Of a DNA stretch of 64,000 nucleotides, positions 36,905 to 46,537 are shown in pieces (position 1 is the first letter of the stretch; each line of letters starts with the position of its first letter). A program made the position numbers and the translations under genes. Below the pieces are notes generated by a model. It made no database searches, was not told the origin of the DNA, and saw nothing but the letters and a program-made list of their open reading frames with translations. This stretch comes from Litorivivens lipolytica (GTDB lineage: Bacteria; Pseudomonadota; Gammaproteobacteria; Pseudomonadales; Spongiibacteraceae). Where the stretch lies: positions 868,001-932,000 of the forward strand of contig NZ_JACHWY010000001.1 of assembly GCF_014191715.1 (NCBI RefSeq). The letters are read 5' to 3'.

Positions 36905-37893
36905 TACTCCTCCAGCTCATCGCGGCTGCGAGTGGCACGGGTGAAGGCAAAAAAGATCAGCACCATGGCCGACGCCACGGTGATGCCTACACCCAATTCA
37001 ATCAGAATAATACCGATATGCTGTCCAGTTACCGGATCGCTCGCCAGCATCGAGTAGTTGAGGTACTCGCCACCAACGACGAGATTCGCCAAACCGACGC
37101 TGCCGTATATCAAGACACCCAAGGCAACAAGCCAGCGCAATACACCGAGGGGCACCACCCGCTGGGCGTTGCTGAGGCCAAACAGCATCGCGTAGAGAAT
37201 AATGCCGACTGCAAATATAACCCCGGCCTGAAAGCCACCGCCCGGCCCGTACTCGCCGTGAAACTGCACATAGAGGCCGAACAACAGAATCAGGGGGATC
37301 AGCATTTTGCCGACCACGCGCAGCACTTTGTGCTCAGCCATCAGCGCCTGTGTCGACTGTTGGGGCGTTTTGGGTCGACCACCCAGCAAAATCACAACCA
37401 CACCGACCGCTGCGGTGAAAATAACCACAACCTCACCGAGCGTATCGAATCCCCGATAGCTGGCAAGCACGCTGGTCACCATATTCGGGATACCGATTTC
37501 AGCGGGTGAATCCTGAATATAACGCTGCGCAACGTGGCCGTGTGAAGGCGCATCGACGGCGCCGAAGGGCGGCATCTGCAACACCGCCGCAAACAAGGCG
37601 CCTGCCAGTACCACCATCACGAACAGAGGAAGATAACGGACACGACGACGTTCGGCTTCGTAGCGTCCAACACTGGTCAAAACGGTCAGCATCAGCAAGG
37701 GAAAGATGCCGGCGCCAACCGCCGCTTCCGTGAACGCCACATCGGCAGCGTCCATCAATATGAAGAAGCTGGCAGACAAGAGACCGTAGATGCCTGACAG
37801 CATCACAGTGGCAAACAGATCTCGCGCGCGCACCATGGCCAGCGCCACAATAACCAGCAGGGTTAAAACCGCTATATCGAGCAGAGTACTAAT
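36904..37893 (-). CDS. mnhB: MrpA C-terminal domain fused to MrpB (MbhD-MbhE-MnhB)
   Basis: A membrane protein of 314-329 residues joining three modules usually divided between MrpA and MrpB. First is an MbhD/DUF4040-type domain (VRARDLFATVMLSGIYGLL, DAADVAFTEAAVGAG). Next comes an MbhE-like segment (DSPAEIGIPNMVTSVLASYRGFDTLGEVVVIFTAAVGVVVIL), then an MnhB domain (LYVQFHGEYGPGGGFQAGVI). A GTG at 37848 would cut away half of the first helix. An ATT at 37893, preceded at 8 bases by CGGGAG, gives a complete 329-residue protein, so I place the start there. Confidence 0.82.
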   Translation of the reverse strand: MSTLLDIAVLTLLVIVALAMVRARDLFATVMLSGIYGLLSASFFILMDAADVAFTEAAVGAGIFPLLMLTVLTSVGRYEAERRRVRYLPLFVMVVLAGALFAAVLQMPPFGAVDAPSHGHVAQRYIQDSPAEIGIPNMVTSVLASYRGFDTLGEVVVIFTAAVGVVVILLGGRPKTPQQSTQALMAEHKVLRVVGKMLIPLILLFGLYVQFHGEYGPGGGFQAGVIFAVGIILYAMLFGLSNAQRVVPLGVLRWLVALGVLIYGSVGLANLVVGGEYLNYSMLASDPVTGQHIGIILIELGVGITVASAMVLIFFAFTRATRSRDELEE

Positions 37894-37908
37894 GACGATA
37901 ACTCCCGA

Positions 37909-38232
37909 CTAATGACGCTCGTTATTCGAATCGTCGCCCAGGGGGCGCAGGCCACCGTGCAGGGCCGACTTCGCCAGGGCATGACTGGCCGTGGGGCCGG
38001 TAATCATGACAAACAATAGAATCAGTAAAAGCTTGAACAGCGGCAGCCCCCAGCCGGAGTGCAGCATTAAACCGAGAACAATCAAAGTGACTGCCATGGT
38101 TTCAGTCACCCCGGCCGCATGCATCCGGGTAAAAAAGTCCGGAAAGCGCAACACACCCAAACCGCCAGAGAAAATCAAAAAGGCGCCGAGCAACAGACAC
38201 AGAGAACTTAGCAAGGTTATCAGCTCAGGCAT
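37909..38232 (-). CDS. mnhG: Mrp-type antiporter subunit G
   Basis: A 107-residue, three-helix MrpG/PhaG protein with GGLGVLRFPDFFTRMHAAGVTETMA, the family signature, and FVMITGPTASHALAKSA near the C-terminus. The start at 38232 (MPELITL) is chosen; it overlaps the F subunit by 8 bases. Confidence 0.93.
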   Translation of the reverse strand: MPELITLLSSLCLLLGAFLIFSGGLGVLRFPDFFTRMHAAGVTETMAVTLIVLGLMLHSGWGLPLFKLLLILLFVMITGPTASHALAKSALHGGLRPLGDDSNNERH

Positions 38233-38509
38233 CTTTACCCACCTTGTCGTTGACCTTGCTTGATCCGTATTCAAAAAAGCGTAGTACTGCAATCACACTG
38301 ATAAAGTTAATCAGCGCATAGATCAGGGCAACATCGAGAAAATCAGGCCGCCCGGCGATATAACTCACCACAGCGATCAGCAAAACCGTTTTGGTACCAA
38401 ACAGGTTAACCGCCAGAATACGGTCATAAATTGTGGGGCCAAGAAAGGCGCGAGCAATAGCCATAGCCATTACAACAATCAGAGCAAGTGCGACTACCGT
38501 CAGAATCAT
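38225..38509 (-). CDS. mnhF: Mrp-type antiporter subunit F
   Basis: A 94-residue, three-helix MrpF protein: ARAFLGPTIYDRILAVNLFGTKTVLLIAVVSYIAGRPDFLDVALIYALINFISVIAVLRF, containing the conserved DR and DxALxYA-FxS motifs (quoted in part). It lies 5 bases after the E subunit. Confidence 0.93.
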   Translation of the reverse strand: MILTVVALALIVVMAMAIARAFLGPTIYDRILAVNLFGTKTVLLIAVVSYIAGRPDFLDVALIYALINFISVIAVLRFFEYGSSKVNDKVGKDA

Positions 38510-38514
38510 GCGCG

Positions 38515-38988
38515 CTATCGCTCCAGGTTGCTTACACGGCGATCCATCTCGCCGGCTCGTAAATCGTCCAGCCCCTCACGACTCAGCGCATGCACATAAA
38601 CCCGGTCATCTTCCAGATCCATCGCCACGGTGCCCGGCGTGAGAGTTATCGAGTTCGCATAGATCACGCGACCAATATCGCTGGTCTGGCTCAAGGGCAG
38701 CCACGCAGTACAGGGCGAAATGCTGCCTTTACCGGACCAGACACGTTTAACCACATCAATATTGCTGACAATCAACTGTCCCACCAACCACAGGTAATAG
38801 CTTGGCAGCTTGAGATTGAACAGGTGAAGAGGGTGAGACTCGTGGTCAACGACATCCATACGGTGCGTCAGGTAGACCACAAAAATAGCGGATACCAAGC
38901 CGAAACTCAGCAACAGGGGTTTGTAATAACCGGAGTTGATCAGCCAGAAGCTGGCGAGCAACAGAAAAACGCTGACGGTATGCTTCAT
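38515..38988 (-). CDS. mnhE: Mrp-type antiporter subunit E
   Basis: A 157-residue MrpE protein with two or three N-terminal helices and a cytoplasmic domain. LPSYYLWLVGQLIVSNIDVVKRVW and YANSITLTPGTVAMDLEDDRVYVHAL contain the family motif SITLTPGT. First gene of the leftward operon E-F-G-(A tail/B)-C-D-D-small-D. Its promoter should lie in the 182 bases upstream, where only a weak TTGACG element was seen on this strand. Confidence 0.93.
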   Translation of the reverse strand: MKHTVSVFLLLASFWLINSGYYKPLLLSFGLVSAIFVVYLTHRMDVVDHESHPLHLFNLKLPSYYLWLVGQLIVSNIDVVKRVWSGKGSISPCTAWLPLSQTSDIGRVIYANSITLTPGTVAMDLEDDRVYVHALSREGLDDLRAGEMDRRVSNLER

Positions 38989-39170
38989 ATTGGTATTACC
39001 GCTCCGAAAAAGCTGATAGCCACTTTAGCGATTTCTGTGCCGACTGTGTACCGTCAAACTAACGATATCACTCATTGCGACTACCCCAAAAGGGGATTCA
39101 TTCTGCGGAGCGGAGGCATTCCTGTCAACCAGATGCGCTGTCCGCCAACGACATTTTGAACAGCCCGGCG

Positions 39171-40274
39171 CTAGGGCTTCTGCTCCTCGCCGGACTCAAC
39201 GTCTACTGGATCCGCCAGCGCCAAATTAGGCTCGTCCGAAACGGCAATAGTACCGGCGCCGCGCGGAGGCAGCAGCACCATTGCATTGCGATGAGAGACT
39301 TTCTCAGCAGTCTCTGCATCCAGCTTCTGCAACAACACTTCATATCCCGCAAGGTTTCTGCCCAAGCCCTTAAACTTGCCGACCTTGTCACTGCCCAGCA
39401 AAAAGCGATCAGGAAACTCTTCAATCAGCTTGAGCCAGTGCTTATCAACCTTCCCTTGATCCTTGAACAAATAATGATCGCGCACACTCCAGGTCAGATC
39501 GATATGGAGATTGTCATAGCGCTTGAGCAGATAACGCAGAATATCCGGCAAGTTGGCAATCGGCTTCTGTAAGGCCTCTACCGATTCACTGGTACCCGCA
39601 TGCGCCAACACGAATTTCGTAGACGGGTTATATTTAAGTGCATTTTCCAGCTCGCCCTGATAGATGGGCTCGTCCTCCCGCAAGGAAGACAAATTACTGT
39701 GCAGCAACACCGGAAGTTGATGTCGCGCAGCCACCTTGTAAACCTTCATTAATGCCGGGTGATCAGCTCGTGCGGTTTCGCCATTGGTCAATGCAGTCAA
39801 GGCATCGTGACGCGTCAGAATTTCACCAATCCCTTGCCACAAGCCTGGATACCGGGCAATCAACATCTCGACCTGCCCTGCCGCATTCATATCGGTCGGA
39901 TTAAAACCGCTGATAAACGGTGCAAATCGCTCACGCTGCGCTTCTGGCAAATCCATCAAATCGCGAGCGAGAATATCATCGGTCCCACTGTAGTAATACA
40001 ACGGCGATTCATCGCCGAGATAATAGCGTGGCCGTTTGGGCGCACTGGCATCCCACTTCTTAATCACGGGCAAGCCAAAGATCCAGGCCTTATCGACGCC
40101 CGCCTCATCCATGGCTTCGAGCAGCTCGCGGGTGCCGCCGGTTTCCTGCATGAAATTTACGTAGTGAAGATGGGCATCAACCCGCACCAGCCGTGACGGT
40201 GGTTCCGCTTTCGCAGGAACCGATACGGCGGCCGCTAGAAAAAATGAAACTATATATGACTTCTTTGAACGCAT
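39171..40274 (-). CDS. Secreted amidohydrolase-family protein
   Basis: A 367-residue protein with an N-terminal signal peptide (cleavage near PAKAEP), so probably periplasmic. The TIM-barrel metal-hydrolase pattern is visible: VDAHLHY near residue 33, PVLLHSNLSS, FVLAHAGTSES and FLLGSDKVG, matching the amidohydrolase 2 group. The tail after about residue 335 is acidic and probably disordered. No functional neighbour: it stands between the antiporter operon and an aminotransferase. Substrate unknown. Confidence 0.82.
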   Translation of the reverse strand: MRSKKSYIVSFFLAAAVSVPAKAEPPSRLVRVDAHLHYVNFMQETGGTRELLEAMDEAGVDKAWIFGLPVIKKWDASAPKRPRYYLGDESPLYYYSGTDDILARDLMDLPEAQRERFAPFISGFNPTDMNAAGQVEMLIARYPGLWQGIGEILTRHDALTALTNGETARADHPALMKVYKVAARHQLPVLLHSNLSSLREDEPIYQGELENALKYNPSTKFVLAHAGTSESVEALQKPIANLPDILRYLLKRYDNLHIDLTWSVRDHYLFKDQGKVDKHWLKLIEEFPDRFLLGSDKVGKFKGLGRNLAGYEVLLQKLDAETAEKVSHRNAMVLLPPRGAGTIAVSDEPNLALADPVDVESGEEQKP

Positions 40275-40401
40275 GACACTCCTCCAGTGCGCTCAAAGAC
40301 TGGCGATTCCGTTGTCAGGTTCCCGCTCCAGAGGAGCAATGGTAATTGTTTACAGCCCCAACCGTTGAAGTACTCCGTAGTGTCCAGAAAGCGCGACAGT
40401 T

Positions 40402-41565
40402 TTATCCGCCAAACAACTTTCTCAGCCGTAAAACGGCCTCTTCCAAACGCTCCATCGACGTGGTGTAGGCAAAGCGAACGTGCTCATCTGAGCGGTAGCG
40501 CCCGAAATCTGCGCCCGGGGTAATCGATATCCCATGCTCCTCGAGCAGGGTTCTGCAGAACTCGGCACTGTTTTGCCCAAAGGATTCAATACCGGCATAC
40601 AGATACAAGGCACCCGCTGGCGTGGTCGGCAGGGTAAAGCCGAGCCGGCGAAGCTCCGGCAGCAGAAAATCCCGACGCCGCTTAAATTCATCGCGACGGC
40701 TATCGAGAATGGCACGAGTTTCCGGCTCAAAAGCCGCCAGGGCACCGAATTGGCCCATGGTCGACATGGAAATAAACAGGTTTTGCGCCATGCGCTCCAG
40801 ATGGGGAATCGCATCTTCCGGCGCAACCAGCCAGCCCAGGCGCCAGCCGGTCATACCGAAATACTTAGAGAAACTATTGATCACAAAGGCCCGATCGGTG
40901 ATCGACAGGATACTGGCCGCCTTTTCGTTGTAATCGAGGCCATGGTAAATCTCGTCGACAATCAGATGCCCCTTGTTGTGTTCACATAGCGCATGCAGCT
41001 CGCGCAATTCATCGGCGCTTAGAATTTCGCCCGTCGGATTGGCCGGCGAAGCGACGATCGCGCCGACGGTATTATCGCGCCAAGCCGCTTCGGCCTTGGC
41101 AGCGGTCAGCTGATAGCGATCTTCCGGACCGACCGGGACCAATTGCCCCTCTCCTTCAACCAAGCGAAAGAAATTGCGGTTGCAGGGATAACCGGGGTCT
41201 GTCATCAAAATCCCGTCGCCCGGATTCAACAGCAAGCCGGAAATCAACAGCAGCGCGCCTGAGGCACCCGGCGTGACCATAATCCGCTCTGGCGAAATAT
41301 CAAGACAGTAATCTGTTTTGTAGTAGCGGGAGATCGCCTCGCGCAGTTGCGGCAAGCCCGCCGCCTGACTGTAGTGGGTCTCGCCGCGAGCCAAGGCTTC
41401 CTGCGCCGCGCGTACAATCGGTTCTGCCGTCGAAAAATCCGGCTCCCCGGCCTCCAGTCGCACAATATCCCGCCCCTGAGCAGCCAACTGCTTGGCGCGG
41501 GTCAGCACCTCCACGACACGAAAGGGCTCGATATCATTCAGGCGGCTGGCATAGGGTCTGACCAA
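40402..41565 (-). CDS. PLP-dependent class I/II aminotransferase
   Basis: A 387-residue fold-type I aminotransferase. LEAGEPDFSTAEPI, PGASGALLLISGLLLNPGD, ASPANPTGEILS, IVDEIYHGLDY, and NSFSKYFGMTGWRLGW, whose lysine forms the Schiff base with PLP, are all present; the C-terminal arginine is in EHVRFAYTTS. Similar proteins are annotated as aspartate- or tyrosine-type aminotransferases; substrate cannot be decided. Divergent from dksA. Confidence 0.92.
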   Translation of the reverse strand: MVRPYASRLNDIEPFRVVEVLTRAKQLAAQGRDIVRLEAGEPDFSTAEPIVRAAQEALARGETHYSQAAGLPQLREAISRYYKTDYCLDISPERIMVTPGASGALLLISGLLLNPGDGILMTDPGYPCNRNFFRLVEGEGQLVPVGPEDRYQLTAAKAEAAWRDNTVGAIVASPANPTGEILSADELRELHALCEHNKGHLIVDEIYHGLDYNEKAASILSITDRAFVINSFSKYFGMTGWRLGWLVAPEDAIPHLERMAQNLFISMSTMGQFGALAAFEPETRAILDSRRDEFKRRRDFLLPELRRLGFTLPTTPAGALYLYAGIESFGQNSAEFCRTLLEEHGISITPGADFGRYRSDEHVRFAYTTSMERLEEAVLRLRKLFGG

Positions 41566-41796
41566 GGTGTTACCTCCGGAAAAAGCCTTATGTTACCAGT
41601 CGTAGCCTTTGTCGCCACCGTCTAAACAGGCCAGAAGAGGCTATACTTAACCACTCGGCACGGTTTACTCCGACAGCCTTTTTGTTATGGCGCGCGTCCG
41701 AGTAATCTGGTAGCTTTGCCGCTTTAGCGCCGGGGGTGGCAGGTTTAAAGGCCTTGCTACGGCGCACTTCCAGTCGTTGATGGAGACATTGAATCA

Positions 41797-42234
41797 ATGC
41801 CAGCAAAGCAAAAAGAAGCGGGAGTGTTCAAAAACTTTGAGCCCTACAAACCGAAAAAGGGCGAAGAGTACATGAACGATAAGCAGGTGGAGCACTTCCG
41901 CAACATTCTGCTCAAATGGAAAGCTGAACTCATGGAAGAGGTTGACCGCACGGTAACCCACATGAAGGATGAGGCTGCCAACTTCCCTGATCCGGCGGAC
42001 CGAGCGACTCAAGAAGAGGAATTCAGCCTCGAGCTGCGTACCCGCGACCGCGAGCGCAAGCTGATCAAGAAAATCGAATCGACCCTGAACCGTCTCGACA
42101 ACGACGATTACGGTTATTGCGATACCTGCGGTGTGGAAATCGGCATCAAGCGTCTTGAAGCTCGTCCTACCGCCAACCAGTGTATTGACTGCAAGACGCT
42201 GGACGAAATCAAGGAAAAGCAGGAACACGGTTGA
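41797..42234 (+). CDS. dksA: RNA polymerase-binding regulator DksA
   Basis: Binds the RNA polymerase secondary channel and works with ppGpp in the stringent response. The 145-residue protein has the coiled coil with the acidic tip [26 protein letters not shown] (D-x-x-D-A in PADRAT) and the C-terminal zinc finger CDTCGVEIG...CIDC with four cysteines. GGAG lies before the ATG. First gene of a block that matches the Pseudomonas dksA-gluQ-cbrAB order. Confidence 0.97.
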   Translation: MPAKQKEAGVFKNFEPYKPKKGEEYMNDKQVEHFRNILLKWKAELMEEVDRTVTHMKDEAANFPDPADRATQEEEFSLELRTRDRERKLIKKIESTLNRLDNDDYGYCDTCGVEIGIKRLEARPTANQCIDCKTLDEIKEKQEHG

Positions 42235-42269
42235 TCCTGCCCGGGCGGCTGCGGCCGCCCAACCACCTC

Positions 42270-43160
42270 ATGCCTTCCGCTGAACATCCCTATATCGGTC
42301 GTTTTGCCCCCTCGCCAACCGGTCCACTCCATATTGGCTCCCTGATTGGCGCGCTCGCAAGCTTTCTAGACGCCAGAGCTAACCACGGGCAATGGCTGCT
42401 GCGCATGGAAAACATTGATCCGCCCAGAGAAATAGCCGGTTCTGACGAACGTATTCTGAATACCCTGCGCAGACACGGTTTGCATTGGGACGGCCCCATG
42501 CTGGAACAGTCGACTCGTTCGAAAGCCTACGACGCCGCCCTGCAAACACTACTGGACGCTGGCCTGGCCTTTCGGTGCAGCTGCTCGCGGCGACAGCTTG
42601 CTGAGTTTGAAGGGATTCACCGAGGTCATTGCGTAGCCGAGGTCAATCCGAATGACTGCGCCATTCGGCTCGCCGTGCCCGACGAGCTCTGGCAGGCGCA
42701 CGATCGTCTGCAGACACCGATTCAACAGAACCTTGCCCGCGACGTCGGAGACTTTATTCTGAAACGACGCGATGGTTACTACGCCTACCAACTGGCCGTG
42801 GTGGTCGATGATGCGTTTCAGGGTATTACCCACGTTGTGCGCGGTTCCGATCTGTGGGTCTCCACACCGCGCCAACGATTTCTGCAACAACAGCTTGGCT
42901 TTTCCAGCCCGAGCTACCTGCACTTCCCGGTGATTATCGGCAGTGACGGCCACAAACTCAGCAAACAGACCTTTGCCGCTGCGGTTGATGACAGCCGCGC
43001 CTGCGACAACCTCCTGCTAGCCCTGCGCTTTCTGAACCAGCCTTTGCCCACTGGCCCTAACACCGCCAGTGTCGAGGCCATTCTGGAGCACGCCATTCAG
43101 CACTGGGACACCCGATATCTACCCCCGTTCATGGGGCAGCCAGAATCCAACTTTTACTGA
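42270..43160 (+). CDS. gluQ: Glutamyl-Q tRNA(Asp) synthetase
   Basis: Attaches glutamate to the queuosine base of tRNA-Asp. The 296-residue protein is a truncated GluRS: FAPSPTGPLHIGSLIGAL has the HIGH-like motif, SDGHKLSKQT the KMSKS-like motif, and the anticodon-binding domain is absent. CSCSRRQLAEFEGIHRGHC holds the zinc-site cysteines. The family N-terminus fits the ATG at 42270. A TTG at 42231, overlapping the dksA stop and preceded by AGGA, is a possible alternative start. Confidence 0.93.
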   Translation: MPSAEHPYIGRFAPSPTGPLHIGSLIGALASFLDARANHGQWLLRMENIDPPREIAGSDERILNTLRRHGLHWDGPMLEQSTRSKAYDAALQTLLDAGLAFRCSCSRRQLAEFEGIHRGHCVAEVNPNDCAIRLAVPDELWQAHDRLQTPIQQNLARDVGDFILKRRDGYYAYQLAVVVDDAFQGITHVVRGSDLWVSTPRQRFLQQQLGFSSPSYLHFPVIIGSDGHKLSKQTFAAAVDDSRACDNLLLALRFLNQPLPTGPNTASVEAILEHAIQHWDTRYLPPFMGQPESNFY

Positions 43161-43234
43161 AGCGTACTCATCTGGCGTTTTACTTTCACAAATAGCCTCT
43201 ATTACCATTGGGCTTCAGTCCGAGAGGCCCGGCA

Positions 43235-43411
43235 ATGCTGATACATTCATCCCTGATCCTGCTGTTTTCAGTGTTTTTCCTGTTCACGCCCTCGCTCGAA
43301 CAGTGGCTGCTCAACGACAGTATCGCTTGGTACCGACCTCACCTGATCTGGCTGGGCGTTGTGGTTTTTGTGTTTATCAGCCAGCAGGATCTCACTCAGG
43401 ATGAACGCTGA
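43235..43411 (+). CDS. Small membrane protein upstream of cbrA (CbrX-like)
   Basis: A 58-residue hydrophobic protein with two likely membrane helices (LILLFSVFFLF and HLIWLGVVVFVFI). It overlaps the cbrA start by 11 bases. In Pseudomonas a small overlapping membrane ORF, cbrX, occupies this position and is translationally coupled to cbrA, so this is probably its counterpart by position; sequence identity could not be checked. Confidence 0.7.
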   Translation: MLIHSSLILLFSVFFLFTPSLEQWLLNDSIAWYRPHLIWLGVVVFVFISQQDLTQDER

Positions 43412-46397
43412 TTTCATCACCCTCTTTCTGCTGGGTTCGGTCTATCTGATTATTCTGTTCGCCATTGCCTACGCGGCCGAACAGCGCGTGCTGGCCGATT
43501 GGCTAAACCGCCACCCCGCCACCTATGTGCTGTCGCTCGGCGTTTTTGTCAGCGCCTATGGTATCTACGGCGTGGTCGATCAGGCCCAGGACGCCGGCTA
43601 CAGTTACATGAATTACTACCTCGGCACCGCGACGGCTTTCATCGTCTACCCGCTCCTGATTGCCCCGCTGATGCGAATCTGTCAAAGCTATCGACTGGGC
43701 TCGCTGGCTGACTTGCTGACCTTCCGCTTTCGCAGCCAGGTCGCCGGCTCGGTCGTCACCCTGTTTATGCTAGTGGCCATGCTGCCGCTGATGACCCTGC
43801 AAATTCAGGCGGTTTCCGAATCCATGCAGGTCTTGAGTGGTCGCCCGGAAAACCTGGCAGACAGCCGACAACAGCGCGACCTGCTGGCCTTTCTATTCTG
43901 CGTCGTGATTATCGTCTTCGCGATCCTGTTTGGTTCGCGTCACCTCAACTCCCGCGAGAGTCACCGGGGGCTGGTTACTGCCATTGCCTTTGAATCCGTG
44001 GTCAAGCTGGTCGCACTGAGCCTTACCGGCATTTTCAGCGTCATCTATGTCTTCGGCAGCTTTGAAAATATGCAGAGCTGGCTAGCCGGGCAGGAAGATT
44101 TGATCAGCGCACTTAATCAACCAGCGGGTGGCGATACCACCCGGATGGCGCTGGTTATGTTTTTTGCCAGCGCAGTGTGTCTGCCCCACGTATTCCACCT
44201 GGTGTTTGCCGAAAACCCCAATGCCAGGAATCTGCGAATTGCCAGCTGGGCAGTGCCGCTCTATTTACTGCTGATCAGCCTGCCAGTCTTTCCGATACTC
44301 TGGGCGGGCGAAGCTCAGGGCACCGGAGCACCGGCGCAGTATTATTCTCTGATTATCGGTAAGGAAAGCGGCCACAACTGGCTTTCCTACGTCACGTTTA
44401 TTGGCGGGCTATCGGCGGCCAGCGGCGTCATCATTGTCGCCACCCTCGCACTGGCCAACATGTCGCTGAACCACCTGATCCTCCCACTGTATCAACCGGA
44501 CAACAAAGTCGATATCTACCACTGGCTGCTGCGAACCCGCCAGCTGCTCATCGCCGTCATTATCGCCGCCGGCTTCCTGTTTTACTTTGCCACCCCCGAT
44601 AGCAACACCCTCAGCCAGCTCGCCATTGCCGCGGTGTCCGGCTGCGTGCAGTTTTTCCCCGGCGCCCTCGCCATCCTTTACTGGCCTCACGCCAATAGCT
44701 ACGGCTTTATCAGCGGTCTGGCTGCCGGCTTTGCGGTCTGGGCGCTCGGGTCTTTGGCCACACTGGTAGATCTGGTGGACTCCAGCCTACTACTGTCATT
44801 TTATGTGGGCAGCCTGCCGGAAGAATCGAACTGGGTGGCGGTAGTCGCACTGTCGCTGACCGCAAACGCGCTGGTATTTATCGCCGTTTCCCTGCTGACC
44901 AATACCCGCGACGAAGAACGCATCGCCGCCGAAGTGTGCACGCTGGACGACCTGAATCGCCCAGTCCGCCAGATTCTGGATTTACGCGATGCCGCCGAAA
45001 TGCAGCAAAGACTTGCCTACGCGCTGGGTGACAATGTGGCCCACCGGGAAGTCGCCCGAGCGCTGGAAGAACTGCAACTCAATCCCGACGAACGCCGACC
45101 CTACGCCCTGCGTCGGCTACGTGACCGGATTGAAATCAATCTGTCAGCCCTGATGGGCCCGGGCGTGGCAAAATCACTGGTGGATCAGCAACTGCCCTAC
45201 GCTTCTGACCCCAGCGCCAGCAGCGAAGACATCACCTTTATCGAAAGCCGGCTGGAACTTTATAACGCCCACCTTACAGGGCTAGCCGCTGACCTGAACA
45301 ACCTGCGCCGCTATCACCGCCAGACACTGGATGAACTGCCTATTGGTCTCTGCTCGCTGGGCAGCGACGGTGAAATACTGATGTGGAACCGGGCCATGAG
45401 CGACATTTCCGGTATCGCCAGTGACGATATCACCGGCTCACGCCTGACGGATCTCGCCGACGACTGGCAAACGCTGCTGCAAGAGTTTCAGGCGAGCAGC
45501 GATTTGCACTGGCGCAAGCACACTCTGGAAACAGACCAGCACGCCCGCATACTCAATCTGCACAAAGCCGCGGTAGACCCGCTGGCCCGCAGTGAGCAGG
45601 TGATTATTGTCGAAGATGTGACCGACACCCACCTGATGGAAAACAAACTCACCCATCAGGAGCGACTCGCCTCCATAGGTCGCCTGGCCGCCGGGGTCGC
45701 GCACGAAATCGGCAACCCGGTCACCGGCATTGCCTGTCTCGCACAGAATCTGCTTTATGATTCCGAGGAGCCCGAGGTACTGGAAAGTGCCGACCAGATC
45801 ATCAAGCAGACCCAGCGCATCACCGGCATCGTGCAGAGTTTGGTGAACTTCGCTCATCAGGGCCGCGACAACCAGAGCACACAGATAGAAGCGGTGGATA
45901 TCCGGCACTGCATCAACGAGGCCATTCAGCTGCTGTCGCTGGACCGGGAAGCCACACAGGTTGAATTCAGCAACCGTTGTCCAAACGGCGCGCTGGCCGC
46001 AGCCGAAACCCAGCGCCTGATTCAGGTTCTGATCAACCTGCTGGCCAATGCCCGCGATGCCAGTGACCCGGGCGGTGTGATTGTGGTCGATGCGGAGCCC
46101 GTAACACCCACGCCCGAACAAGCGGCTGATACAATTGCGCCTTCCGCTATCAAGCTGTCGGTCTGCGACAACGGCAGCGGCATCCCCGCCCACGCTCTGG
46201 AAAAAATCTTCGAGCCTTTCTTTACTACCAAAGAGCCGGGAAAAGGTACCGGGCTGGGCCTGGCGCTGGTCTACAACATTATTGAAGATCTGAACGGCGA
46301 CATCAGCATCGAAAGCCCCGTTGCCGATACCGGCCGCGGTACCTGTGTGCATATTACCCTCCCCGCCTATCAAACCGGCGGCGCATCTCCTGTCTAA
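43401..46397 (+). CDS. cbrA: Sensor kinase CbrA with SLC5-type transporter domain
   Basis: A 998-residue hybrid of sodium:solute symporter and histidine kinase. About thirteen membrane helices (residues 1-500) form the SLC5-like domain. They are followed by a linker, a PAS domain (about 640-730, [20 protein letters not shown]), a HisKA domain with phospho-acceptor His768 ([20 protein letters not shown]) and an HATPase domain ([42 protein letters not shown]). CbrA governs carbon/nitrogen balance and catabolite repression relief with CbrB. ATG at 43401 is chosen over the upstream in-frame extension. Confidence 0.95.
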   Translation: MNADFITLFLLGSVYLIILFAIAYAAEQRVLADWLNRHPATYVLSLGVFVSAYGIYGVVDQAQDAGYSYMNYYLGTATAFIVYPLLIAPLMRICQSYRLGSLADLLTFRFRSQVAGSVVTLFMLVAMLPLMTLQIQAVSESMQVLSGRPENLADSRQQRDLLAFLFCVVIIVFAILFGSRHLNSRESHRGLVTAIAFESVVKLVALSLTGIFSVIYVFGSFENMQSWLAGQEDLISALNQPAGGDTTRMALVMFFASAVCLPHVFHLVFAENPNARNLRIASWAVPLYLLLISLPVFPILWAGEAQGTGAPAQYYSLIIGKESGHNWLSYVTFIGGLSAASGVIIVATLALANMSLNHLILPLYQPDNKVDIYHWLLRTRQLLIAVIIAAGFLFYFATPDSNTLSQLAIAAVSGCVQFFPGALAILYWPHANSYGFISGLAAGFAVWALGSLATLVDLVDSSLLLSFYVGSLPEESNWVAVVALSLTANALVFIAVSLLTNTRDEERIAAEVCTLDDLNRPVRQILDLRDAAEMQQRLAYALGDNVAHREVARALEELQLNPDERRPYALRRLRDRIEINLSALMGPGVAKSLVDQQLPYASDPSASSEDITFIESRLELYNAHLTGLAADLNNLRRYHRQTLDELPIGLCSLGSDGEILMWNRAMSDISGIASDDITGSRLTDLADDWQTLLQEFQASSDLHWRKHTLETDQHARILNLHKAAVDPLARSEQVIIVEDVTDTHLMENKLTHQERLASIGRLAAGVAHEIGNPVTGIACLAQNLLYDSEEPEVLESADQIIKQTQRITGIVQSLVNFAHQGRDNQSTQIEAVDIRHCINEAIQLLSLDREATQVEFSNRCPNGALAAAETQRLIQVLINLLANARDASDPGGVIVVDAEPVTPTPEQAADTIAPSAIKLSVCDNGSGIPAHALEKIFEPFFTTKEPGKGTGLGLALVYNIIEDLNGDISIESPVADTGRGTCVHITLPAYQTGGASPV

Positions 46398-46537
46398 CAG
46401 AAAGGCAATATCGCGGGGCTGGCAAAAGCCCCGTTGAAACGGTATGTTTAAATGTTACGAACGCGTGGGCAGATCGGTAACAGTTTGCCCGCAAGCCGCG
46501 CCCGGCTCTACGATTCAGCCCGATTTGCGAGTGTGAA

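Noticed and set aside
43359-43400. A 14-residue N-terminal extension of CbrA.
   Set aside because: It overlaps the small upstream ORF heavily and adds nothing before the first helix; ATG at 43401 fits the family.
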